A stretch of DNA of 33,751 bases from Phycisphaerae bacterium (GTDB lineage Bacteria > Planctomycetota > Phycisphaerae > Sedimentisphaerales > Anaerobacaceae). Made by a program: the position numbers and the translations under genes. Below are positions 25,700 through 33,751 of the stretch, piece by piece. The stretch is taken from the NCBI GenBank assembly GCA_029858035.1, contig JAOUFU010000006.1:1-33751 (forward strand). Direction: 5' to 3'. Every line of letters starts with the position of its first letter. The stretch's first letter is position 1. The notes below the pieces were generated by a model. It saw nothing but the letters and a program-made list of their open reading frames with translations. It was not told the DNA's origin and searched no databases.

Positions 25700-28063
25700 T
25701 CACTTTTCCAAGTTTTTCTCTGCTAACATGGCATCGAAAAAGCCCTTTTTTCTCAGGAATTGATAAAGATAAGAAACGCCCACTAATGTAATACCCGTGG
25801 CCAAAAAAGCGGCGATTCGATAAACGCTCTTAACGGTGCTGGTGTCCAGAATGAAGACCTTGACCAGCAGCAGCACGAACAGTCCGAGTGCAATGTACCG
25901 CAGCAGCGGAGCTTTTCGCCAGAAGCCGGCCACCATCAAAGCCGCTCCATAAACCGCCCACATCACCGAAATATACATATGCGATAAGAACATCCAGTTG
26001 GCAACCTTTTCTGCCGCTTCAGCAAATCGGTTTCGGCAATACCAGTAAAGATAAATCTGCTCCGTCAGCAAAATCCACAGCACGAATATCGCCGCTAATG
26101 TAAAGATTGTTGCGAATACAATGTTGTATTCTTCCGTAAATATTGTGGAATTTGCGGCTTCTTGTTCTTCCTGGGCTGAACGCTTCAACAGAATCGCGGC
26201 AACAAACAGCCCGGCAACAAACAGAAGGACTATTGCAAAATCGACGTTTACAAAAATTCGGAAGCGACCAATGTAAACCTCACTAAAGGCCACCGTCGTA
26301 ATAATCGCGCCTACACCTGCCAAAATCATCGAAATAATCTTGCTTGCTATCCCCCTTGGACAAATCGGCCGGATTAGAAACAGCAGCGGAAATATCGTAA
26401 ATATTATCACCATCCCCCGGATGAAGTCTCTGTTCCCAACGGTGTTTTCGACCACGTTATAATCACAATGCCACCACCACTCCATCGCTACTGCCGCCAT
26501 CAACAAAAGCACTGTCGCCGCATAAAGAAATTGCGCAATTTGTCCGCGTTCGGGCTCTGCCAACCGTGAAGTCCTTCTGTATATGATGTAACAGACAAGC
26601 AGTGAAGCTGTAACAAAGCACCACGTTCCAAAAGCTTGGTTAAATACAGGCGTAAATGCCGCAGTATGCATCGGCAGCCGGTGAAGCAACTGGGCGAAAC
26701 TCAACAAAAGTGCTACAGCGGCGCCGACCTGCGTCCAGATGCTGCGATAACGCAGCCCGATTACCGCCAATATAACGCCTTCCACGGCCCACGCCATCGC
26801 AATCGCATACATCTTCAAATATAGTGGAATCGCTATCGTAAGGAAAAACAGGCCAATCGCCAGCAGCGCAAGTCGCAAATCCAGGTCATCTACGCACCGC
26901 TTTGCTACTGCACTCATCATAGCCAAATGCGCAGCGCACAATCCGAGAGCACAAAAGGCAAGCCCCTGGCGGTATTCTGCAAATAGAATCATCCACAGGT
27001 AATAAAAGACCACTGCCGCGTTGGCTAACACAAGTATTACGTCTTCTTTCTTGGCTTTGACCTTCTTTACCAGTTCGTAAAGCAGGGGCAGCACAAGGTA
27101 AACGGCCAAAAACACTCCCAGCCAAACCAGCGCAATTGCAATTTGTTCCGGTGCTCCTTCAGCCGTTTTCATCGTCGGTCTGTAAAATTTCTCAAACCAT
27201 CCGGTATAAAGCAAAAATGTACCAACAAAGGACAGCACATTGACGGCTCGCCATTTTCGATACAATGCACAAAGCATTGCGCCAACGCCCAGGATGAGAG
27301 TGTAAGTGAATAATGCGTTCGGCCGATTTTCCCCCGTAGAAACTAACACGGGCGTCAGGAAGCCACCAAGCAAAGACAAAAACGCTACAACAATCTCATT
27401 GAGGCTGACTGCGTAAAGCATTGCGGCCGCCGTCACAAGTATTGCAAGAGCGAAAGCCGGTGTCGTATCAATCAACTCGTAATAGGCCCGAGCTGAAAAC
27501 ACTGCCGCATACAAAATAGCAAAACCCAATGCTGTCACGCCTTTGGCCACAATGCCGTAACCGCGTCGCCGCGTTACCTCACCGACCGCCAGGGCAACAA
27601 GGCCGCCAATAGCAGCTATAACCACTCTGCCCAATGGGCCTATCCACTCATTGTCGTAAGCATATTTGAGGAAAAATCCTACTGAAAAGACGACCGTAAT
27701 GACACCTGCGATAAGGATCCATCGAGTCCCGATCCGTTGTTCGAGCGTAAGCGTGCCAACCTTTTTGCCTGGCTCAAGTTTTTTTGGCTCTTCGACTTTT
27801 ACCGCTCCGACTTTTGCTGCCCAGAGTTTTGCTGGAGTAACCGGCTCTGTCGGCCGCTCCACCTTCCTTACCTCAACCGGTTTCTTTGGTACCTCCGCTG
27901 GCTTTGGAACCTCCTCCTTTCTTATTGGCTTCTCCACTCTCAGAGGCTCACGATCCAACGTTCTTGACTTGTTTAACGCGATAATGCTGATGATGAGCGC
28001 TGCCGGCCCGCACAGAAAACAGCAAATAGCCAGCAGAACCAAAAGAATGATAAAACCTTCCAT
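25700..28063 (-). CDS. DUF2339 polytopic membrane protein
   Basis: 787 aa with many hydrophobic segments; LEQRIGTRWILIAGVITVVFSVGFFLKYAYDNEWIGPLGRVVIAAIGGLVALAVGE is the typical DUF2339 opening. SD AAGGAG. Confidence 0.88.
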   Translation of the reverse strand: MEGFIILLVLLAICCFLCGPAALIISIIALNKSRTLDREPLRVEKPIRKEEVPKPAEVPKKPVEVRKVERPTEPVTPAKLWAAKVGAVKVEEPKKLEPGKKVGTLTLEQRIGTRWILIAGVITVVFSVGFFLKYAYDNEWIGPLGRVVIAAIGGLVALAVGEVTRRRGYGIVAKGVTALGFAILYAAVFSARAYYELIDTTPAFALAILVTAAAMLYAVSLNEIVVAFLSLLGGFLTPVLVSTGENRPNALFTYTLILGVGAMLCALYRKWRAVNVLSFVGTFLLYTGWFEKFYRPTMKTAEGAPEQIAIALVWLGVFLAVYLVLPLLYELVKKVKAKKEDVILVLANAAVVFYYLWMILFAEYRQGLAFCALGLCAAHLAMMSAVAKRCVDDLDLRLALLAIGLFFLTIAIPLYLKMYAIAMAWAVEGVILAVIGLRYRSIWTQVGAAVALLLSFAQLLHRLPMHTAAFTPVFNQAFGTWCFVTASLLVCYIIYRRTSRLAEPERGQIAQFLYAATVLLLMAAVAMEWWWHCDYNVVENTVGNRDFIRGMVIIFTIFPLLFLIRPICPRGIASKIISMILAGVGAIITTVAFSEVYIGRFRIFVNVDFAIVLLFVAGLFVAAILLKRSAQEEQEAANSTIFTEEYNIVFATIFTLAAIFVLWILLTEQIYLYWYCRNRFAEAAEKVANWMFLSHMYISVMWAVYGAALMVAGFWRKAPLLRYIALGLFVLLLVKVFILDTSTVKSVYRIAAFLATGITLVGVSYLYQFLRKKGFFDAMLAEKNLEK

Positions 28064-28260
28064 TTAATCCACTCCTTAAAAAACTGTCTGAGTGTTCTCA
28101 CTTCTATCAAACTCATTTTACGGATATGCAATAGAATAAGTCAAACATCCCGACTCATCAATCTTTTTCTTTCCAACCTTGCAGTTGCGGATTGCAACGA
28201 TTTCAATCGAGCGTGCAGGTAGCTGCAAGAATTATCTCATTTGTGTGAAAATAGGTAAAA

Positions 28261-29217
28261 TTACGCCTGCGATTCCTGCAATTCGTCTTTCGGGCGGGTT
28301 TTCCATCTTCGGTGCAGCCACCAGTATTGGGTCGGGTCCTCACGTACGAATTTTTCGATTGCGCTGGTGTATTCGGCTGTAATCCACTGGAGCGGGTCTT
28401 CTTTGTCAGCCCATTCCTGGGGCAAAATAATGCGGTTGACCCCAATCTCAAAGAAAAAGCGATCATCAACCCTTCTGCTGTAACCAACTCCTATCGGTAC
28501 ATTATTGGTAATAGCGAGCAGGGCTATGCTCTTGTAAGTGCTGGCTTTGCGGCCGAAAAAATCAACGAATATCCCTTTTCTGCCGGCATCCTGGTCGACA
28601 ATAAAGCATAGAGTGGCACCGCTCGAAGTTAGCTCCGACATAAGCTCTGCCGCGCCTTTCTTATCGATTATTTTCTGGCCGACCCGCATCCGGACATCGT
28701 ATAAGTATTTGTTAATAAACCTGTTATCTAACGGACGTGCAATACTGTAAATATTAAATCCGAACAGCCCCATCATATAACCCATTATTTCAAAGTTGCT
28801 GTAATGGCCCGTAACCATAAGCATACCGTTGCCTTCTTTCATGAGCCATTTGGCCATTTCGGTGTTTTTAAAGCGTGAATAATCGCGCCAGTTATGTTTT
28901 TTCACCAGCCTTGGGGTAAACAGAACATCAATTGCCAACATCGCAATATGTTCGAAGCTTCGTCGGCCTGTCTGCCGGAACCATTCTTCACTTTTCTCAG
29001 GAAAGCTTGCACGAAGATTATCCAGAGCGCGTTTTCGGCCTCGATGATAGTATTTCCATAATAATCGGCCGAGAAAACAAGCGGTTCTTAGATTGGTCTC
29101 TACGTCGAACATATAAAGAAAAAGCACAAGAATCCGCAGCGCAACATAAGCCAGCCAATCTATAAGGGGATTGTGTTTTTTCTTTTTCTTCTTCCTGTGC
29201 GAGGCCGAATCTGTCAT
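28261..29217 (-). CDS. Lysophospholipid/lipid A acyltransferase family protein (LpxL/HtrB-like)
   Basis: MLMVTGHYSNFEIMGYMMGLFG (HxxxxE-type motif: H-YSNF-E), CFIVDQDAGRKGIFVDFFGRKAST. ATG at 29217 preferred over the upstream TTG. Confidence 0.85.
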   Translation of the reverse strand: MTDSASHRKKKKKKHNPLIDWLAYVALRILVLFLYMFDVETNLRTACFLGRLLWKYYHRGRKRALDNLRASFPEKSEEWFRQTGRRSFEHIAMLAIDVLFTPRLVKKHNWRDYSRFKNTEMAKWLMKEGNGMLMVTGHYSNFEIMGYMMGLFGFNIYSIARPLDNRFINKYLYDVRMRVGQKIIDKKGAAELMSELTSSGATLCFIVDQDAGRKGIFVDFFGRKASTYKSIALLAITNNVPIGVGYSRRVDDRFFFEIGVNRIILPQEWADKEDPLQWITAEYTSAIEKFVREDPTQYWWLHRRWKTRPKDELQESQA

Positions 29218-29454
29218 ACACCGTGATTTTAGACTCAAAACAGTCCCTGTCAAGCGTTAGTAAGCCAAATTGGGCGTTTCGGCGCCGATGTTAATACCAA
29301 ATATCGAACGCAGGATGTTTGAGTAAGTCCAATATGGATTCTTATTGCAAAGAAGCGAATAGTAACGATAATGTTAACCTCGTAAGATGCCTATGGTTTT
29401 AGCTACATAAGAAGATCTACAATTGACCAGGGGTACCCGCTGAAAGGACTGAAA

Positions 29455-32400
29455 ATGAAAAAATTCACCCTGCTTGCAATTGTCGCGGCCCTAATTTGTT
29501 TCGTCTGTTTGCACGGGGACTGTTGGGCGTCGTCGAAAACAGATGCTATCAGTATCGGAAGGAAAGATTACATTAATTTTGAGCCTGCCTTTCCTTCGGC
29601 AGTGTATAAAAAATCGATTACAGAATCTGCACGGGATATTCCATTGGCCTTTGATGTGGACGTCGTGGTTGTCGGCGGTTCGACGGGTGCTGTTACGGCG
29701 GCCGTTGCGGCGGCCCGGAAGGGCGCGAAGGTTTTTCTTGCGGCGTCCCGGCCTTACCTTGGGGAAGATATTTGTGGTACGTATCGGTTGTGGCTTGGGC
29801 CGGGTGAGGAGCCCGAGTCACTACTTGCGAAGAAGATTTTTTCGGAACCGGCGGTTGTACCTTCGGTGGGTAAGGGAATTGCTTTTACCTACAAAGCCGA
29901 CAAACCGTCCGCCGGTGTTCATAAAGATACACCTACACCGTCGTTACTTACCGACGGAAAGTGGAGCAATGCTCCTGCCCAAAGCGTACAGTACGACGGC
30001 GATGTCACCATTACCGCTGAGTTGGGCAGGGAGCATGGTTTCCAAAGTGTCCATGTTCTTGTTTATCAGCGAGACAACGACTTCGAGGTGAAAAGCGTGA
30101 CAGTTTCGGTTAGTGACGACCTGCAGGAGTGGAGGGAAGTTGCGGCCATCAAGAATGAGAAGCTTGGTACGGGTTCGTTTGAAGAGTCGGCGATTGACCT
30201 CTCGGCACCGGTGAAGGAGAAGGCCTGTTATGTGAAGCTGTTCGTTAAGAAAAGTGAAAACGCAAAGAGGATCCTTTTGGGCGAAATCGTGCTGGAGCAG
30301 GAGGGGGCGACCGTCGAATCGAGCGAGAGACCTCGCGTGCCTCCTACACCGATGCAGGTGAAGCGCACGCTGGATGAGGCACTGCTCGAAGCGGGAGTGC
30401 AGTTTTTGTACGGCTGCTATGTGACGGACGTGCTTCGTGATGGAGCAGGCAATCTCGCGGGTATTGCTATGGTCAATCGTTCGGGGCGTCAGGCCGTGAA
30501 GGCAAAGGTTATTATCGATGCCACACAGCGGGCGACGGTTGCGAGGCTGGCCGATGCGAGTTTTCAATCGTATCCTGCCGGGTTGCAGAGCTTCAAGCAC
30601 ATTGCTGTTGGTGGCCAGGTTCAAACCGGCGAAGGCATCCATGCAAGAAAAATGCCGATGCCAATCACAGGACGGGAAGTTATTGAATATACACTTGAGA
30701 TTCCAATGAAGGACGGTTCCTTCGCGTCTTTTGCTGAGGCTGAGCAGGTTGCACTCGACAGGACTTGGCATCCTAAGCAGACGGACGCGACAGAGATACT
30801 TTTCCAGGTGCCGCCCGACCCGATGAGGGCAGAGACGTCTCTTTCCGGTGACTGGCCCGGTGCGGAAAAAGTCAATCTTGATGTGTTCCGGCCAAAGGGT
30901 ATTAAGCGCCTGTATGTGCTTGGCGGCTGTGCGGACATATCCCGTAGTGCGGCAGAGAAGCTGATGCGGCCTCTGGAGCTGATGGAAGCAGGCAGCCGGA
31001 TTGGTGTAGCGGCGGCTAAACAGGCAAATCGGACCGGTAAACTAAAGAACGTGAGATTATACGGCAGAGAGGCAGTGCCCGTGACATCGTCAGATACGCG
31101 AGAGGATTTGGGCGGACTTGGTCGAGGACTAAAGAAACCTGTTTTAATTCATTCCGGCAACCGGGCCTTGCCGGTTTTTGCCGAATACGATATTGTGGTT
31201 ATTGGAGGAGGGACCGGCGGAGCGCCGGCGGGGATCGCCGCGGCCCGGCAGGGGGGCAAGACGCTTGTTATCGAATACCTGCACGGCCTTGGCGGCGTAG
31301 GTACGATTGGGCTTATCAGCAGTTACTATCACGGTAATCGCGTTGGTTTCACGACAGAGGTGGATGAAGGTATCGCGGGCTTGGCGGGTGATGGGAAGGG
31401 CACAAGCGCAAGGTGGAATCCAGAATGGAAAAAAGAATGGTATAGACGCCAGATGCGCAAGGCCGGCGTCGATATCTGGTTCGGGACGCTCGGCTGTGGT
31501 GCGTTTGTGGAAAACGGGCGAGTCAAGGGAGTTGTTGTTGCAACGCCGGAAGGGCGGGGCGTGGTGCTCGCGAAGGTGGTCATCGACTCGACGGGTAATG
31601 CCGACATCGCGGCCGCAGCGGGGGCCGAGTGCGTCTATACGAACGGCTCCGGTGTGGCGGTGCAGGGCGCGGGGCTGCCGCCGAGAAATATGGGCACTGG
31701 ATACACTAATACCGACTGGACTTTCATCGACGATGGGGATGTTATCGATACCTGGCGTGCTTATGTTGTTGCAAAGAAGAAGTACAGCCGGGCTTACGAC
31801 CTGGGCCAGTTGATAGATACGCGTGAGAGACGGCGGATTGTCGGTGACTTTATTATGTCACCGCTTGATATCTTAAATGACCGGACTTACCCCGATACCA
31901 TTGTGTTATCCAAAAGCGATTTCGACTCGCACGGCTTTACGGTGCACCCGGCGTTTCTGCTCAAGCCCCCGGGAAGAAAGGACATTTTTGTTAATGTCCC
32001 GTATCGATGCCTGCTGCCCGCGGGACTCGATGGTATTATTGTAACTGGGTTGGGCGTCAGCGCGCACCGTGATGCAATGCCCGTTATAAGGATGCAGGCG
32101 GACATTCAGAACCAGGGTTACGCTGTAGGTGTCATAGGGACAATGGTGGCGAAGAGCGGCGGGGGGGTGCGTGATATTGATATCAAGGCCCTTCAGAAAC
32201 ACCTTATCGAGAAAGGCAACCTGCCGGAGAGGGTGCTGACGGATAAGGACTCTTTTCCATTACCTCCCCAAGAAATAGCTCAGGCTGTTGAACGTGTTGC
32301 CAATAACTTCGACGGCCTGGAGATAGTCCTCACCCAACCGCATTCCGCAATGCCGCTTTTGCGGAAGGCCTACAAAACCGCCGAGACAACAAAGGCCAAG

Positions 32401-32955
32401 CTTGCTTACGCACATATCCTCGGTATGCTGGGCGATGCGACTGGTTCGGAGACTTTGATACATGCAGTGGAGACTACGGATTGGGACAAGGGCTGGAACT
32501 TTACCGGGATGGGGCAATATGGAGCGAGCCTTAGCGCGCTCGATAGTGTCATCATCGCTTTAGGCCGGACACGTGATAAACGGGGACTTGCTCCTATTCT
32601 TGATAAGGTCGGTCAGCTCGATGCCAACAGCGAGTTTTCGCATTGCCGTGCTGTTGGTATGGCGATTGAGACGCTGGGCGATTCTGCTGCGGCCAAACCA
32701 CTTGCGGGATTGCTGCAAAAACCCGGCATAATGGGACACGCTTTTACTCAAATCGAGGATGCTATGCAGCGCACGCCGGCCAGTCCTACGGATACGAACA
32801 CGCGGAACAACTCGCTGCGCGAATTGATATTAGCGAGGGCATTATATCGCTGCGGCGACTACAAAGGCATAGGCAAAAAGATTCTAACCGAATATGCGCG
32901 TGACCTTCGCGGCCATTATGCACACCACGCGCAGACCGTGCTTAATAAAAAATAG
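29455..32955 (+). CDS. FAD-dependent oxidoreductase with two dinucleotide-binding modules, an internal discoidin-like insert and a C-terminal HEAT-like region
   Basis: VDVVVVGGSTGAVTAAVAAARKGAKVFLAASRPYLGED and, about 500 residues later, YDIVVIGGGTGGAPAGIAAARQGGKTLVIEYLHGLGGVGTIG. Signal peptide MKKFTLLAIVAALICFVCLHGDCWA. Confidence 0.85.
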   Translation: MKKFTLLAIVAALICFVCLHGDCWASSKTDAISIGRKDYINFEPAFPSAVYKKSITESARDIPLAFDVDVVVVGGSTGAVTAAVAAARKGAKVFLAASRPYLGEDICGTYRLWLGPGEEPESLLAKKIFSEPAVVPSVGKGIAFTYKADKPSAGVHKDTPTPSLLTDGKWSNAPAQSVQYDGDVTITAELGREHGFQSVHVLVYQRDNDFEVKSVTVSVSDDLQEWREVAAIKNEKLGTGSFEESAIDLSAPVKEKACYVKLFVKKSENAKRILLGEIVLEQEGATVESSERPRVPPTPMQVKRTLDEALLEAGVQFLYGCYVTDVLRDGAGNLAGIAMVNRSGRQAVKAKVIIDATQRATVARLADASFQSYPAGLQSFKHIAVGGQVQTGEGIHARKMPMPITGREVIEYTLEIPMKDGSFASFAEAEQVALDRTWHPKQTDATEILFQVPPDPMRAETSLSGDWPGAEKVNLDVFRPKGIKRLYVLGGCADISRSAAEKLMRPLELMEAGSRIGVAAAKQANRTGKLKNVRLYGREAVPVTSSDTREDLGGLGRGLKKPVLIHSGNRALPVFAEYDIVVIGGGTGGAPAGIAAARQGGKTLVIEYLHGLGGVGTIGLISSYYHGNRVGFTTEVDEGIAGLAGDGKGTSARWNPEWKKEWYRRQMRKAGVDIWFGTLGCGAFVENGRVKGVVVATPEGRGVVLAKVVIDSTGNADIAAAAGAECVYTNGSGVAVQGAGLPPRNMGTGYTNTDWTFIDDGDVIDTWRAYVVAKKKYSRAYDLGQLIDTRERRRIVGDFIMSPLDILNDRTYPDTIVLSKSDFDSHGFTVHPAFLLKPPGRKDIFVNVPYRCLLPAGLDGIIVTGLGVSAHRDAMPVIRMQADIQNQGYAVGVIGTMVAKSGGGVRDIDIKALQKHLIEKGNLPERVLTDKDSFPLPPQEIAQAVERVANNFDGLEIVLTQPHSAMPLLRKAYKTAETTKAKLAYAHILGMLGDATGSETLIHAVETTDWDKGWNFTGMGQYGASLSALDSVIIALGRTRDKRGLAPILDKVGQLDANSEFSHCRAVGMAIETLGDSAAAKPLAGLLQKPGIMGHAFTQIEDAMQRTPASPTDTNTRNNSLRELILARALYRCGDYKGIGKKILTEYARDLRGHYAHHAQTVLNKK

Positions 32956-32989
32956 AAATGGACTAACACATATTTAAGGAGATAAAGAA

Positions 32990-33751
32990 ATGGCAGGAGA
33001 ATACAGATTTTCATTTGGGCCCTGGAATATTCACGAAGGGGCGGACCCGTTTGGGCCGACGGTGCGGGACAGTATAGAATTCGGCAAAAAACTCAAGTTG
33101 TATAAAAATCTCGGCTTTGACGGCGTACAGTTTCACGATGACGATGCCGTGCCGGGTATGGATAGCCTCAGTCCCGACCAGATAGTCAAAAAGGCGAAAG
33201 AGGTGCGGAGCATGCTCGAAGGCGAAGGCTTGGTTGCGGAGTTTGTTGCACCGCGGCTGTGGGAGGATGAGCGCACTATCGACGGGGCTTATACGTCGAA
33301 CGACGCATCCTGCAGGCAGTATGCGAAGGACCGCAGTCGGCGGATGCTCGATATTGTCGATGCGCTAGGGACGAAGCTGGTCGTTGTCTGGTACGCCCGT
33401 GAAGGGACTTATATTCGCGAAGCCAAGGACAGCAAAGTCGCAGTCGATCAACTCGCAGAGGCGCTCAACGATATGCTTCACTACAACACGGAAGTCAAGA
33501 TTGCCATTGAACCCAAGCCAAACGAGCCGATGGACCAAACCTATATCCCGACGACCGGCCACGCTGTTGCTATCGGCTATCTTACGGACTTTCCCGACCG
33601 TGTTGGAGTCAACATCGAAACCGCTCATGTTATATTGGCCGGGCTGGACCCTTCGGATGAGATGGGATTTGCACTTGCATACAATAAGCTGTTCAGCGTG
33701 CACCTAAACGACCAGAACGGTCTGAAATTCGATGAGGACAAGGCTTTCGGT
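32990..33751 (+). CDS. Xylose isomerase-like TIM-barrel protein (incomplete at window end)
   Basis: Own translation, not in the ORF track: MAGEYRFSFGPWNIHEGADPFGPTVRDSIEFGKKLKLYKNLGFDGVQFHDDDAVPG...VVWYAREGTYIREAKD...AIEPKPNEPMDQTYIPTTGHAVA...VNIETAHV...VHLNDQNGLKFDEDKAFG. Strong SD AAGGAGAT. Open to base 33751. Confidence 0.88.
   Translation, partial: MAGEYRFSFGPWNIHEGADPFGPTVRDSIEFGKKLKLYKNLGFDGVQFHDDDAVPGMDSLSPDQIVKKAKEVRSMLEGEGLVAEFVAPRLWEDERTIDGAYTSNDASCRQYAKDRSRRMLDIVDALGTKLVVVWYAREGTYIREAKDSKVAVDQLAEALNDMLHYNTEVKIAIEPKPNEPMDQTYIPTTGHAVAIGYLTDFPDRVGVNIETAHVILAGLDPSDEMGFALAYNKLFSVHLNDQNGLKFDEDKAFG

Noticed and set aside
32990-33751. Calling the last gene xylA
   Set aside because: The fold and many motifs match, but the gene is incomplete and one metal-ligand position differs, so a symbol is not justified.
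1-33751. CRISPR arrays, tRNA/rRNA genes, intact IS elements, phage genes
   Set aside because: No regularly spaced repeats, no cloverleaf candidates noticed, and no transposase, integrase or phage structural motifs among the ORFs. A tRNAscan/minced run would be needed to be certain.

Overview
Bacterial window, probably Planctomycetota/Phycisphaerae-like. That placement is inferred from the gene families (Tat-exported sulfatases, GH172/DUF2961, large LamG/dockerin-like secreted proteins); no rRNA or marker gene is present to confirm it. The window looks like a carbohydrate/sulfate-ester catabolic region. It holds: an FMN reductase-like protein; a large secreted multidomain protein with an arylsulfotransferase-like core; a convergent GH172 (DUF2961) / GH32 pair; a tight six-gene minus-strand cluster (three Tat-type sulfatases, one protein of unknown family, one transglutaminase-like/discoidin-like protein, one B12-binding radical SAM protein); an APC permease fused to a PTS EIIA-like domain; a minus-strand membrane/envelope cluster (LpxL-like acyltransferase, DUF2339, DUF3999, RDD, TerB-like); and a plus-strand pair of a double-FAD oxidoreductase and a xylose-isomerase-like protein cut off by the window end and absent from the supplied ORF track. 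Signals outside the annotated genes include a short leader ORF overlapping a perfect 9-bp inverted repeat upstream of the APC-EIIA gene, and two intergenic relics in different places that share a peptide pattern. I saw no CRISPR array, tRNA, rRNA or intact transposase. All family assignments were made by eye from motifs, without database searches.
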